NCBI RefSeq assembly: GCF_025639805.1
Contig: NZ_CP106735.1
Span: 3,505,501 to 3,569,500, forward strand
DNA: 64,000 nucleotides
Reading direction: 5' to 3'
Source of the DNA: Reichenbachiella carrageenanivorans
GTDB lineage: Bacteria > Bacteroidota > Bacteroidia > Cytophagales > Cyclobacteriaceae
Position 1 is the first letter of the stretch. Each line of letters starts with the position of its first letter. This document shows, one piece after another, positions 32,938-43,260 of the stretch. The notes beneath the pieces are model-generated. The model did not search any database and had not been told where the DNA came from. It saw only the letters and a list, made by a program, of their open reading frames with translations. Made by a program: the position numbers and the translations under genes.

Positions 32938-33651
32938 TTACTCTGTGCCTAGCAAAAGATTTTTGATGTCTTTTTGATAGTTTCTACCAATAGGAAGAAG
33001 CTTGTCTGCGATTTCTACCTGATTACCATCGATAGCTTTAACCTTGTTGATCGCGATAATGTATGAGCGATGAATCCTTACAAAATCGTTGGCAGGCAAG
33101 AGCTCAGTGATACCTACTAGGTTGTTGTGATTGATCAAACTCTCATCGTAAGTTTTGATGCGTACATAGTCCTTGAGACTTTCGATATAGAGGATGTCGT
33201 CCAAATAGACTTTGATCATCTTCTTATCTATTTTGAAAAACACATGTGCTTTTTCATTGTCCTCAGACCCATTCGATTCGTTGGATTCTTTTTCCGCATG
33301 GCGTTGCTCTATGCGGTTGATAGTTTTCATAAACCGCTGGAGCGAAAATGGTTTGACCAAGTAGTCGATTACATCCAGTTCAAAACTTTCTACGGCATAT
33401 TCTCTATAAGCTGTGGTGATTACTACAGCAGGAGGGTTTTGTAAACTTCGAAGAAAGTCTAGCCCAGAGATGGTAGGCATATTGATGTCCAAAAAAATCA
33501 CATCCACCTCGTGGTTGGATAGGAAGTTGAAGCCCTCTACGGCATCCTTGCAGGTGCCTGCCACTTCAAAGTTTTTGAAATTGACCAAGAAGTTCTTGAT
33601 CACATTAATGGCTAGTGGTTCGTCGTCAATGATCAAACAATTAATTTTCAT
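32938..33651 (-). CDS. LytTR-type response regulator
   Basis: A 237-residue regulator with a receiver domain (IIDDEPLA; Asp55 in VIFLDINMPTISG; YLVKPFSLQRF) and a LytTR DNA-binding domain (VFFKIDKKMIKVYLDDILYIESLKDYVRIKTYDES...LLPANDFVRIHRSYIIAINKV). It overlaps the 3' end of the LytS-like kinase gene by 11 bp, forming the standard LytS/LytR pair of Bacteroidota. Target promoters are unknown; the SusC gene is divergent from the kinase but any link is speculative. Confidence 0.92.
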   Translation of the reverse strand: MKINCLIIDDEPLAINVIKNFLVNFKNFEVAGTCKDAVEGFNFLSNHEVDVIFLDINMPTISGLDFLRSLQNPPAVVITTAYREYAVESFELDVIDYLVKPFSLQRFMKTINRIEQRHAEKESNESNGSEDNEKAHVFFKIDKKMIKVYLDDILYIESLKDYVRIKTYDESLINHNNLVGITELLPANDFVRIHRSYIIAINKVKAIDGNQVEIADKLLPIGRNYQKDIKNLLLGTE

Positions 33652-34747
33652 CCAATGGTATATTTAAATAAGTTCTGTATTTCTCTTCGCCTTCGATGAG
33701 CTCTAGTTCATAATCATGATTGTAAATCAATTTAAGTCTTCTTTTGGTATTTTCTAGACCGACCCCATGATTATAGGTTTGTAGACCATTGTCGGCAATG
33801 GGGCCAGGAGACTTGTTATTTTCGGTTACGAAATGCAACCGACCCGCTTTCACACTCAAGGAGATCAGAATAGGAATGTCTTGCCCTATAAGTCTTGTGC
33901 CGTGTTTGAAACTATTTTCTATAAATGGCAACAGCAGGACAGGAGGAATGAGCTTGCCTTCTATATCTCCAGAAATTTCTAAATCTACATTGAGTCGCTC
34001 ACCGTAGCGGAGCATTTCTAAATCTAGATAGTTTTGAATGTGTTTGATCTCTTTTACTAATGGTACTTTTTTTTGTTTGGCATCGTAGATCACGTAGCTC
34101 ATCAGCTCGGATAGTTTCAATACCGTATAGGGTGCTTTGTTGGATTTGTCCAGTGTTAGCGAATACAGGTTGTTGAGTGTATTGAAAAAGAAGTGCGGTT
34201 GTATCTGTGACTTGAGGAAAGCCAATTCTGTTTCTAAATTCACTTTTTGCAGTTCAGTAGTCTTGCTTTTGTACTGTATCCAGTCTGCGGTCATTTTGAT
34301 TGCCGTGCCTATAGCCACCACATAGATCTCTCCGATAAAGGAAGCAGAGACATATTTGAAATGGAATAATGAAAGGTCTTCAAAACCAGATTCTTTATAC
34401 ACATCGGTAGTCACGAAATAATAAGTCAACACAATACGAATGAGCGTGATCGCCAAAGTAGATACAAACAGTATAATGGCATACCAAGCTATCCTTTTAG
34501 GAATGAGGTGGGGCATCAGGTAGTATATATTGAAATATACAAGTACGATGTGTAGTGGGAATTCTACCAGATTGGATTGAAATGAATAATGATAATCATC
34601 AAAGTAAGATCCCCATCTTATCCAATTGAATGTGAAGTAAATAATCCAAAAAAGGAAGTGATATACAATAGGGTGCTTTGCAAAGCTTCTGTCTGCTTGC
34701 ATAGAAGTGTCTTCGGGTTGAAAAAAAGAATAATTTGAAGATAGCAA
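33641..34747 (-). CDS. LytS-like sensor histidine kinase
   Basis: A 368-residue kinase; an in-frame ATG at 34702 (MQADRSFAKHPIVYHFLFW) is a second possible start. The N-terminus has four membrane helices (YHFLFWIIYFTFNWIRW, FPLHIVLVYFNIYYL, WYAIILFVSTLAITLIRIVL and one more). It is followed by the His_kinase module FLKSQIQPHFFFNTLNNLYSL and a HATPase with IPPVLLLPFIENSFKHGT and GVGLENTKRRL. It lacks a large periplasmic sensor domain. The partner regulator overlaps its end. Confidence 0.9.
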   Translation of the reverse strand: MLSSNYSFFQPEDTSMQADRSFAKHPIVYHFLFWIIYFTFNWIRWGSYFDDYHYSFQSNLVEFPLHIVLVYFNIYYLMPHLIPKRIAWYAIILFVSTLAITLIRIVLTYYFVTTDVYKESGFEDLSLFHFKYVSASFIGEIYVVAIGTAIKMTADWIQYKSKTTELQKVNLETELAFLKSQIQPHFFFNTLNNLYSLTLDKSNKAPYTVLKLSELMSYVIYDAKQKKVPLVKEIKHIQNYLDLEMLRYGERLNVDLEISGDIEGKLIPPVLLLPFIENSFKHGTRLIGQDIPILISLSVKAGRLHFVTENNKSPGPIADNGLQTYNHGVGLENTKRRLKLIYNHDYELELIEGEEKYRTYLNIPLDEN

Positions 34748-35002
34748 AACTTTGTCTTAGTTGTTCTTGTAATCTTATCTCTATTCTGTCGAAATTTGCA
34801 TGACAAGACCTATCTATTCGCTGGCTAGTGCATATTAGCCGCTCAACGACCAAATCTTACTGTTAACAGGCATAACCTACTTCCTAACTTCATTCAAAGG
34901 CAAAATGATGCCATTCAGCTATTTATTTTTAATAAGGCTGAAATAATAGTCAAAATTAAGGATGCTAAAATCTATTAATAATGACTATCTAAAATTAAGT
35001 CT

Positions 35003-38000
35003 ATGAAGAAGAGAATACTTTTATTAAGTTTTGTCATGGGTATGGTGCTGTTTGCACAAGCCCAAACCCGGACCTTGACTGGTACAGTCACAGGGGCAGA
35101 CGATGGCGTTGCTTTGCCGGGTGTAAACGTGTCAGTAAAAGGGACCAGCACAGGTACAATTACTGATATCGATGGTAACTATAAGTTGGATGTATCAGAC
35201 GAAAGCGTTTTGATGTATTCTTATATAGGATATACTACGCAGGAAGTTCCTGTAGGTGTGCGAACCACAGTCGACATCATATTAGCAGTAGATGCAGAAG
35301 AGCTAGACGAAGTGGTAGTAACAGCTTTGGGTATTGAAAGAGAAGAAAGATCGCTTTCGTACGCAGCTGCCCAAGTGGACGGAGACGAGCTAGCATTAGC
35401 TAGAGAATCCAACATCATGAATAACCTTTCTGGAAAAGTAGCTGGTGTGAATGTGTCTCCATCTGGATCTGGTATGGGTGGTTCTACCAAAATCACGATT
35501 AGAGGTAATAGCTTCCTTTCGGGATCTAACCAGCCTTTGATTGTGGTAGACGGTGTGCCTATCGACAACATGGGAGGAGCTACTGATGACACTTGGGGAA
35601 ACAGACAAATCGATTATGGTAATGGATTGAACGACATCAATATGGATGATGTAGACAATATTTCTGTATTGAAAGGTCCTGCTGCTTCTGCACTATATGG
35701 TTCTAGAGCAGGCAATGGTGTCATCATGATTACGACTAAGAAAGCCAAGAGCGGTACGAGCGGGTTTAGCTACAACTCTAATACTGTAGTGGAAATTCCA
35801 AGAGCTTACCTAGAGATGCAAAATAAGTATGGACAAGGTATAGAAGGTACTTTCGATCCTAATGCTGGAGGTAGCTGGGGACCTGAGATGAAAGGCCAGT
35901 CTGTGACAGATTGGACAGGGGAGACTAAGTCTTTGGAAGCTCGCGACAACGACATCAGAGATTTCCTACAAAAGGGACTATCAACTACCAACACCATCGA
36001 GATGTTCTCTTCGGATGAAGTAAAAGACGTTCGTGCTTCTGTAGGATACAACTACACTAAAGGGGTATTGCCGACTAGCGATATCAAAAAAATTACTGCA
36101 GCTCTGAAAGCAGGTACTAAGTTGGGCAAATCGTTTTCTACTGAATTCAGTGTAAACTATGCCAACACGAGAGCCAACAATAGAATCAAGTTGACCAGAG
36201 ACCCTGACAACCCATACTACGCATATACCATTATGCCAAGAAGTGTGAGTTACACAGATTTGGAAAACAATGTGAGAGATGAGGATACTTATGAGCCACT
36301 ACGCTGGACAAACAACGGTGGAGTGATGCTCAATCCTTACTTTACTACACAATACAACACAAATGAAGACACTAGAAATCGAGTGATGGGCTATGGTAAA
36401 GTAGCTTATGAAGCAGGTGATGTATTCAAGTTTCATGTGAGATACGGTGTAGATCACTATGATTTCAGACAAAGAGATCAATTGGGTACAGGCGTACCAT
36501 ACTGGTTTTCTTCTGGAGATGTGAGACAGACGATGACAAGCTCTACGGAGACTAACTTGGAATTGCTCGGTCAGTTCAACCCTTTCGAATTGGGAGGAGG
36601 ATTGAAAGTAGGTGTGACGGCTGGTGCCAATTTCATGGCTGCCAATAGCTATGCACAGACTGGTCAGGCACAAGGTCTGGTCGTGCCAGATTTTTACTCG
36701 ATCAACAACTCTGCTGACAAAGATGCCTCTGAGTATATCTACAGAAGAAGAACTAACTCAGTATTTGGAATGGCTCAATTGTCGTTTAGAGAATATCTAT
36801 TCTTGGATTTTACTGCTAGAAACGACTGGTCGTCTACTTTGAGCCCAGACAACAGATCATACTTCTACCCATCTGTAGGATTGAGCTGGGTGATTTCTGA
36901 TACTTTCGATGGTATGCCTTCATGGTTGAGCTATGCTAAAGTAAGAGGGTCTTATGCAGAAGTAGGTAAGGATGCAGAGCCATATAGTTTGTATCTAACT
37001 AACACCATTACTAATGCAGGTGCTTTGCAGCCAGACATCAAACCAAATGAAAACATTCAGCCTGAGCGTTTAAAGTCAACTGAATTCGGTGTGGATTTGA
37101 ACTTCTTCCACAACAGATTCACTTTGGGATATACTTTCTATAAAAACAACGCTGAAAATCAAATCATTCCTTTGCCAGTCAATGCGGCTACAGGGTTTAC
37201 ACACGAGTTGATCAACGCAGGTAACATCGAAAACAAAGGGCATGAAGTGACTTTGGGAGTAGGTATTATCAATACAGGTGCATTCAAGTTTGATGTAGGT
37301 CTAAACTGGGCCAGAAACAGAAACAAAATCATCGAACTAGCTGATGGGGTAGATTCATACCTACTAGGTAGTGGAGAAGAAGGGTCTCGTTTGGTTCAAG
37401 TAGTAGCTGAAGAAGGTGGCTCGTTTGGAGATATCTATGGGTATACTTATATGACTGACGATCAGGGCAATATGATCCTTGATGGTAGTGGTAGATTTCA
37501 GAGAAGCAATGAAAGAGAATACCTGGGCAATTTCAACCCAGATTGGAATGCAGGTATCACAGGCGCATTGAGCTACGGTACTGCCAGCATGGGTAGAGTT
37601 TCTTTTACCGTATTGTTTGATTACATGAAAGGTGGCGACATCTATTCTTATACCAATGCCCAAGCTGCAGCTTTTGGAACCAGCGCCATTACTGCTGAAA
37701 ATAACAGAGCAGATTATGCGATCGCTGGTGTAGATGTAGATGGTAATCCTGTTTCTAGCACATTGAGTGCTCAGCAGTACTGGGGAGCTATGTCAGCCAT
37801 CGATTCTGAGTGGATGTTCGACAAGAGTGAAATCAATTTGAGAGAACTTACTTTAGGCTACAGCCTGCCGTCATCCATCTTTGGAAACTCTGGCATTCGT
37901 GGAGCTACATTGAGTATAGTAGGTAGAAACTTAGCCACCTTCGGTAGCGAACTGAATGGGGTTCCTCCATATGCCTATACTACATCAAGCCAGCAAGGCG

Positions 38001-38062
38001 CAGAAGCTTATACTGCTCCTAGAACGGCAACTATCGGTTTCAACCTAAAAGTTCAATTCTAA
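35003..38062 (+). CDS. susC: SusC/RagA-type TonB-dependent outer-membrane transporter
   Basis: A 1019-residue outer-membrane transporter. Features are the signal peptide MKKRILLLSFVMGMVLFAQA, a carboxypeptidase-regulatory-like domain (about 23-105, GTVTGADDGVALPGVNVSVKGTSTGTITDIDGNY), and the plug domain (LSGKVAGVNVSPSGSGMGGSTKITIRGNSFLSGSNQPLIVVDG; SVLKGPAASALYGSRAGNGVIMITTKK). A long barrel ends in aromatic FNLKVQF. It imports oligosaccharides or similar with energy from TonB, capped by the SusD partner encoded 13 bp downstream. The amino-sugar genes that follow suggest a GlcNAc-containing ligand; that is inference. Confidence 0.95.
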   Translation: MKKRILLLSFVMGMVLFAQAQTRTLTGTVTGADDGVALPGVNVSVKGTSTGTITDIDGNYKLDVSDESVLMYSYIGYTTQEVPVGVRTTVDIILAVDAEELDEVVVTALGIEREERSLSYAAAQVDGDELALARESNIMNNLSGKVAGVNVSPSGSGMGGSTKITIRGNSFLSGSNQPLIVVDGVPIDNMGGATDDTWGNRQIDYGNGLNDINMDDVDNISVLKGPAASALYGSRAGNGVIMITTKKAKSGTSGFSYNSNTVVEIPRAYLEMQNKYGQGIEGTFDPNAGGSWGPEMKGQSVTDWTGETKSLEARDNDIRDFLQKGLSTTNTIEMFSSDEVKDVRASVGYNYTKGVLPTSDIKKITAALKAGTKLGKSFSTEFSVNYANTRANNRIKLTRDPDNPYYAYTIMPRSVSYTDLENNVRDEDTYEPLRWTNNGGVMLNPYFTTQYNTNEDTRNRVMGYGKVAYEAGDVFKFHVRYGVDHYDFRQRDQLGTGVPYWFSSGDVRQTMTSSTETNLELLGQFNPFELGGGLKVGVTAGANFMAANSYAQTGQAQGLVVPDFYSINNSADKDASEYIYRRRTNSVFGMAQLSFREYLFLDFTARNDWSSTLSPDNRSYFYPSVGLSWVISDTFDGMPSWLSYAKVRGSYAEVGKDAEPYSLYLTNTITNAGALQPDIKPNENIQPERLKSTEFGVDLNFFHNRFTLGYTFYKNNAENQIIPLPVNAATGFTHELINAGNIENKGHEVTLGVGIINTGAFKFDVGLNWARNRNKIIELADGVDSYLLGSGEEGSRLVQVVAEEGGSFGDIYGYTYMTDDQGNMILDGSGRFQRSNEREYLGNFNPDWNAGITGALSYGTASMGRVSFTVLFDYMKGGDIYSYTNAQAAAFGTSAITAENNRADYAIAGVDVDGNPVSSTLSAQQYWGAMSAIDSEWMFDKSEINLRELTLGYSLPSSIFGNSGIRGATLSIVGRNLATFGSELNGVPPYAYTTSSQQGAEAYTAPRTATIGFNLKVQF

Positions 38063-38075
38063 ATTTCTGATTATT

Positions 38076-39620
38076 ATGAAACTAAAAATATTATCAAGTG
38101 TACTTGCATTGACCCTAGTGTTCAGTGCGTGTTCAGATTGGGAAGAAATAAATACGGATCCTAACAATCCTCTCGCAGAAGATGTAGATCCAGGACTGAA
38201 AGTGGGTAGTGTGTTCAAAGAGGCTTGTCTCACAGCTCACCTGCACCAAAGGATACAGAACCTATATGTAGACATGTTTGCACAATACTATACAGGTACT
38301 GGTTTTGCTACTTATACCAACAATTCTGTAGATGGCTGGACAGGCGATTACTGGAATGAGCATTACAAGTGGTTCAATTCGTTGAGCAATCTTGTAGATC
38401 AATACGAGGACTCGGATAGCTATACCAATGCCGTAGCCGTGATCCGTATCTGGAGAGTGTGGGTGACACATCGTGCTACTGACTTGATGGGAGATATTCC
38501 TTATTCTAATGTAGCAGAAGGAGTGTATGACTCAGAAGAAACGATCTATAAAGACATGCTTAATGAATTGGAAGAAGCTGTGGCCAGTATCGATCCAGAC
38601 AAAGCCATGTTTAGTGATGCCATCTATCAGGGAGATTTGACCAAGTGGACTTTGTTTGCCAACTCTCTAAGACTGAGATTGGCAATGAGAATCTCTGGAG
38701 TAGAACCTGCATTGGCTAAACAGCACGCAGAAGCAGCAGTAGTTGGTGGTGTGCTAGAGACACAAGCCAATATGCCCACTATGTATGCCAACACGGCTAT
38801 CTGGGGCGAAGGCTATAGTTACAACTATTATTTCTGGTGGGGATCAGGCAATGGAGTAGGTATGACAAGTACATTCTATGACCTGACAGCTGGAATTGGT
38901 GGCCTAGCGTTCAATACGGCAGATGTAGGAGCAGCTGTAGCTACTTACCCTGCTGTAGTAGATCCACGAGCTACTATTATCTTTGGTTCGTCTGATCAAA
39001 ATGCAGACGTAGGCGAAGGGTTTGAAGGTGTTTGGTCTGGAATTGATGCAGGTCTTGCTCCATCAGCATTGACTGCACCAGAGAATTTTGTACAAAACAA
39101 CTCTAGAATGAATACAACATTGAGAGGTGAGTTCAATGGCGACAATGCTAGAAGCTGGACCATCATGCCAATTGCTGAAGTATGGTTCTTGAGAGCCGAA
39201 GGAGCTTTGAATGGTTGGAATATGGGCAAGACGGCTCAAGAAGCTTACGAAAGCGGTGTAGCTGCTTCGTTTGAATACTGGGGACTAAGCTCATCGAGCA
39301 CTTACCTTGCTTCAAACGAAGTCAACCAAATGGGCGTATCAGCTGCTTGGGGCGATGGCAATGGTACTGATCTAGAAAAAGTAATTGCTCAAAAATTCAT
39401 TGGTGGATATCCTGACAATGGATGGGAAGCATGGGCTGACTTGAGAAGATTGGAACTTCCAGCGGTAGACTTTGGTCTACAGTCAAACACTAACGTGCCT
39501 GCAGGTAAAGTGATCCAAAGAGTGAAATACCCATCATCACAAGCCGTACTAAACGAGGCTAATTATGCTCAGGTGGCCGACAAGGACGTAGAAGGTACCA
39601 AGCACTGGTGGGCCAAATAA
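38076..39620 (+). CDS. susD: SusD/RagB-family surface lipoprotein
   Basis: A 514-residue surface lipoprotein (signal MKLKILSSVLALTLVFSAC, lipidated Cys19) with the SusD-like alpha-helical TPR scaffold: INTDPNNPLAED, NVAEGVYDSEETIYKDMLNELEEAVASIDPDK, LRLRLAMRISGVEPALAKQHAEAAV, and the C-terminal WEAWADLRRLELP. This pattern fits the SusD-like_2 branch. It forms the lid of the SusC transporter and binds the substrate at the cell surface. It is followed by a strong terminator at 39649, so susCD is transcribed as its own unit. Confidence 0.93.
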   Translation: MKLKILSSVLALTLVFSACSDWEEINTDPNNPLAEDVDPGLKVGSVFKEACLTAHLHQRIQNLYVDMFAQYYTGTGFATYTNNSVDGWTGDYWNEHYKWFNSLSNLVDQYEDSDSYTNAVAVIRIWRVWVTHRATDLMGDIPYSNVAEGVYDSEETIYKDMLNELEEAVASIDPDKAMFSDAIYQGDLTKWTLFANSLRLRLAMRISGVEPALAKQHAEAAVVGGVLETQANMPTMYANTAIWGEGYSYNYYFWWGSGNGVGMTSTFYDLTAGIGGLAFNTADVGAAVATYPAVVDPRATIIFGSSDQNADVGEGFEGVWSGIDAGLAPSALTAPENFVQNNSRMNTTLRGEFNGDNARSWTIMPIAEVWFLRAEGALNGWNMGKTAQEAYESGVAASFEYWGLSSSSTYLASNEVNQMGVSAAWGDGNGTDLEKVIAQKFIGGYPDNGWEAWADLRRLELPAVDFGLQSNTNVPAGKVIQRVKYPSSQAVLNEANYAQVADKDVEGTKHWWAK

Positions 39621-39648
39621 GAAAACGTTAATACATAGTGATTTTTCA

Positions 39649-39682
39649 AAAGGCTGCTCCTTCACCTGGGCAGCCTTTTTTC
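39649..39682 (+). terminator. Terminator of the susCD operon
   Basis: AAAAGGCTGC (39649-39658) pairs with GCAGCCTTTT (39671-39680), followed by more T, 28 bp after the susD stop. Confidence 0.8.
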
Positions 39683-39881
39683 TGTTTTAAAGTGACTGAA
39701 TTTTGTGTTCTCCATTCGACTCGTCATTGAGCGACAAACAATTGCGCTCTAGCGAAAAAATAAACAAAAAAACATCCTTACGGTTAGTTTAGTATTACGA
39801 TTTAGCGACAGCGAGATCAAAGAATTTAAATTAGAGTTTTGGGTTAGAAAGGGTCACGTTTTACGTGATCTTTTCTTTTTT
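39683..39881 (+). ncRNA. Candidate small RNA or leader between susD and nagB
   Basis: The stretch has no coding frame of note but ends in a second hairpin terminator (GTCACGT/ACGTGAT, 39848-39874, then a T run). It stands between the susCD terminator and the NagB-fusion gene, so a free-standing transcript or an attenuated leader could be made from it. The whole gap 39621-40032 contains nothing else I can support. Confidence 0.3.
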
Positions 39882-40032
39882 GTGCCAGTCACATATACAC
39901 ACATCCGTTTAGCTTCAAAAAATATCCCTTTAGCTAATATATTTCCCCTCCATAGCGTCACTTATTAGCTTTATACATATAAAGAATGGAGTAAAGGTGT
40001 CGTTATCACTTTTAATATAAAGGAAATTGGAT

Positions 40033-41997
40033 ATGAGTATTACAATGGTAAAAGAAACCGCAAGAGGATCGAAGAGTATCAGCCGAAAAGCATGGAGTGC
40101 GATGGAAGCTACCAAATTCGAGAAAATACATACAGAGGTATTCGAAGGGTCTGACGAAGCCTCACTTGTCATAGCGCAAGAAATTGCCGATTTGATCAGG
40201 AGTAGGGAGGCAAAAAATGAAAAGTGCATTTTGGGCTTAGCTACTGGGTCGTCTCCGATTCGGGTCTATGCCGAGCTGGTACGTATGCATAAGAAAGAAG
40301 GATTAAGTTTTCAGAATGTAGTGTCATTCAATCTAGATGAGTACTATGGACTAGACAAGACAGACAATCAAAGCTATATCCATTTCATGCATTATCATTT
40401 GTTCGATCATGTAGATATCCTTCCGGAAAACATCAATGTACCAAGTGGTAAGATCGCCTTTGAGCACATAGCTGAATACTGCACACAGTACGAAGAAAAA
40501 ATTGAAAGCTATGGCGGCCTCGATTTTCAACTTCTTGGTATCGGGCGTACAGGCCATATTGGGTTCAACGAACCAGGCTCCAAAATTAGCTCAACCACGC
40601 GAATGATCACTTTGGATTATCTCACCCGTCAAGACAATGCCTTTGCTTTTAATAGCAAAGCAGATGTACCACGCAAAGCCGTGACGATGGGTGTGGGAAC
40701 AATCCTAAAAGCCAAAAGAATCGTGATCATGGCTTATGGAATGAAGAAAGCCGAGATCGTAAAGAAAACTGTAGAAGGAGAAATGTCTACCGACGTACCT
40801 GCTACATTTTTGCAGACACATGGCGATGTTACTTTTGTGATGGATGAAAATGCAGCTAAGGATTTGACACGCTTCGAAACGCCATGGATCGTAGGGGACT
40901 GCGAATGGACAAAGGACCTAAAAAGAAAAGCAGTGGTTTGGCTGAGCCAAAAACTAAACAAACCCATACTGAAGTTGGCTGATCGTGACTACAACGACAA
41001 CGGCATGTCTGAAATACTAGGAGAGGGTGGAGCCTATGAGGTAAACATTAAAATGTTTAATCATTTTCAGCACACGATCACGGGATGGCCTGGAGGCAAA
41101 CCAAATGCGGATGACACCAATCGTCCTGAAAGAGCTAATCCAGATAAGAAAAGAATTATCATTTTTAGTCCACATCCAGACGATGACGTGATCTCTATGG
41201 GAGGTACTTTTTTGCGCTTGGTAGACCAAGGACACGAAGTACATGTGGCTTATCAGACGTCGGGTAATATTGCCGTAGCAGATCATGAAGCACTGAGGTT
41301 TACGGAATTTGCCAAAGAACTGTACGAATACGCTGCAGGACAAAAGGCAGACCCCAAGGTGTTTGACAAGATATTTAAAGACATCAATGACAAGGCAAAT
41401 CAAGAGGTAACGCCAGTAGATGTACGAAAAGTAAAAGGCTTGATCAGACGAGGCGAAGCAATCAGCGCTTGTAGATACTATGGCATACCAGATAGTCAGG
41501 TACATTACCTAGACTTGCCTTTCTACGAAACGGGAAAAGTGGAGAAAAACCCGCTTGGCAAAGCCGATGTACAGATTGTCAAAAATTTGATCGACGAGAT
41601 TAAACCCCATCAAATCTACGCAGCTGGCGACTTGGCAGATCCGCATGGCACACATGAAGTATGTCTCAAAGGCATCTTTGCAGCATTAGAAGATCTGAAA
41701 AAACAGAAGTATATGAAAGACTGCTGGGTATGGCTATACAGAGGCGCTTGGCACGAATACCCGATCGATGAGATCGAAATGGCTGTGCCTATTAGTCCAG
41801 AAGAGCTACTCAAAAAACGTATGGCTATTTTTCGTCACCAGTCGCAGAAGGATGGTGTAGTATTTCAGGGCGACGACAGTAGGGAATTTTGGCAGCGCTC
41901 AGAGGATCGCAATAAAGAAACTGCCGAAATGTACGACCAGCTCGGGCTAGCCGAATACGAAGCAATAGAAGGGTTCAGAAGATATCACTTTCTATAA
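40033..41997 (+). CDS. nagB: Glucosamine-6-phosphate deaminase fused to a PIG-L/LmbE-type deacetylase domain
   Basis: A 654-residue protein from ATG 40033, with Shine-Dalgarno-like AGGAAA just before. Residues about 30-290 are a NagB isomerase/deaminase (GLATGSSPIRVYAEL; FNLDEYYGL; LGIGRTGHIGFNEPGSKIS), which converts GlcN-6-P to Fru-6-P and ammonia. The usual 'GIGxDGHIAFN' reads GIGRTGHIGFN here. Residues about 375-640 are a PIG-L/LmbE zinc-deacetylase-like domain (IIIFSPHPDDDVISMGGTFLRLVDQGHEVHVAYQTSG; HGTHEVC). Such fusions are known in Bacteroidota. It could link deacetylation of an amino sugar to its deamination; the second step is inferred. Confidence 0.92.
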   Translation: MSITMVKETARGSKSISRKAWSAMEATKFEKIHTEVFEGSDEASLVIAQEIADLIRSREAKNEKCILGLATGSSPIRVYAELVRMHKKEGLSFQNVVSFNLDEYYGLDKTDNQSYIHFMHYHLFDHVDILPENINVPSGKIAFEHIAEYCTQYEEKIESYGGLDFQLLGIGRTGHIGFNEPGSKISSTTRMITLDYLTRQDNAFAFNSKADVPRKAVTMGVGTILKAKRIVIMAYGMKKAEIVKKTVEGEMSTDVPATFLQTHGDVTFVMDENAAKDLTRFETPWIVGDCEWTKDLKRKAVVWLSQKLNKPILKLADRDYNDNGMSEILGEGGAYEVNIKMFNHFQHTITGWPGGKPNADDTNRPERANPDKKRIIIFSPHPDDDVISMGGTFLRLVDQGHEVHVAYQTSGNIAVADHEALRFTEFAKELYEYAAGQKADPKVFDKIFKDINDKANQEVTPVDVRKVKGLIRRGEAISACRYYGIPDSQVHYLDLPFYETGKVEKNPLGKADVQIVKNLIDEIKPHQIYAAGDLADPHGTHEVCLKGIFAALEDLKKQKYMKDCWVWLYRGAWHEYPIDEIEMAVPISPEELLKKRMAIFRHQSQKDGVVFQGDDSREFWQRSEDRNKETAEMYDQLGLAEYEAIEGFRRYHFL

Positions 41998-42058
41998 GAT
42001 CAATTATTATTACGGCTCAGCGAATGTTTTCGTTGAGCCTTGATTCAATCCCTGCCAT

Positions 42059-43150
42059 TTGAATAAAGATAGACTTCTCAGCCTTGATGTCTTTAGAGGC
42101 CTCACTATTGCTGCCATGATATTGGTGAATGACCCTGGTTCGTGGTCGTATGTATATGCTCCGCTATTGCATGCACAGTGGCATGGCTGTACGCCTACAG
42201 ATCTGATTTTTCCATTTTTTCTGTTTATGGTAGGCATGGCTGTTTCGCTAGGTACTCCCAAAGGAGGAGAAGCTAGAAAGCAAATCGCTAAGAAGATATT
42301 GAAGCGAAGTTTATATCTGATATTAATCGGCCTATTTCTCAATGGCTTTCCGTATTTCGAACTTGCTACTTTACGAATTCCTGGTGTGTTGCAGCGTATA
42401 GGCTTGGTGTTTTTGGCTATTGCACTTATGCATCATTATGTGACTACCCGAAACCAAATCATAATTGGAGCTTTATTGCTGGTGGGCTATTGGGTGCTCA
42501 TGACGATGGTGTCAGTGCCAGGTATAGGTGTTGCCAATCTTGCGCCAGACACCAATTTTGCTGCTTGGTTCGACAGGATATTTCTATCTGGCCATATGTG
42601 GAAACTGAGCAACACTTGGGACCCAGAGGGCTTGCTCAGTACAGTGCCTGCAATTGGTACAGGCTTATTGGGTGTTTTTACAGGCAAATTGTTGTTTGGT
42701 ACGGCTGATCAGACAGCTGGTCTGACGAAGGTGTTTGTACTGGCCAATGTACTTATTGCGATGGCACTTGCCTGGGATTTGGTCTTTCCAATCAATAAAA
42801 GCCTGTGGACGAGTTCGTTTGCGCTCTATACTGGAGGTGTAGCGATGAATTTTTATGCAGTGATGTACTGGCTATTAGATATACAGAAGTATCGTTCATG
42901 CTATACCTTTCCATTCGAGGTTTTTGGTTCTAATGCTATCACGGCTTATGCACTATCAGGTATTTTGGCGACTATATTTGGTTTGATTTCCATAGGAGAG
43001 CATTCTTTGCAGGAATGGATATACACAGGAATGGTCAGCATATTCGGTGATTTTTATTTTGCGTCTCTGGTCTATGCGTTTGGTTTTGTGGTGATTTGCT
43101 ATCTCCCTGTACTCCTTTTATATAAGAGGAATATTTTCATCAAGGTGTAA
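42059..43150 (+). CDS. NagX-like membrane acyltransferase (heparan-alpha-glucosaminide N-acetyltransferase family)
   Basis: A 363-residue polytopic membrane protein with about ten hydrophobic helices. It opens with MNKDRLLSLDVFRGLTIAAMILVNDPGSWSYVYAPLLHAQWHGCTPTDLIFPFFLFMVGMAVS, the hallmark start of the DUF5009/NagX family related to human HGSNAT. The only usable start is TTG (42059); a stop lies six codons upstream. Members occur in GlcNAc/chitin loci and may be amino-sugar transporters or transacetylases. It sits 61 bp after the NagB fusion. Confidence 0.88.
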   Translation: MNKDRLLSLDVFRGLTIAAMILVNDPGSWSYVYAPLLHAQWHGCTPTDLIFPFFLFMVGMAVSLGTPKGGEARKQIAKKILKRSLYLILIGLFLNGFPYFELATLRIPGVLQRIGLVFLAIALMHHYVTTRNQIIIGALLLVGYWVLMTMVSVPGIGVANLAPDTNFAAWFDRIFLSGHMWKLSNTWDPEGLLSTVPAIGTGLLGVFTGKLLFGTADQTAGLTKVFVLANVLIAMALAWDLVFPINKSLWTSSFALYTGGVAMNFYAVMYWLLDIQKYRSCYTFPFEVFGSNAITAYALSGILATIFGLISIGEHSLQEWIYTGMVSIFGDFYFASLVYAFGFVVICYLPVLLLYKRNIFIKV

Positions 43151-43260
43151 GGGAAACTGAAAATATCATAATAATTTTAAACTTTATTGTAATTTCTTCT
43201 AACGAAAGTGGCCAATCGGAAGAATACAATTAAATTCGAGATTTAATAAAGGGGCAACGC

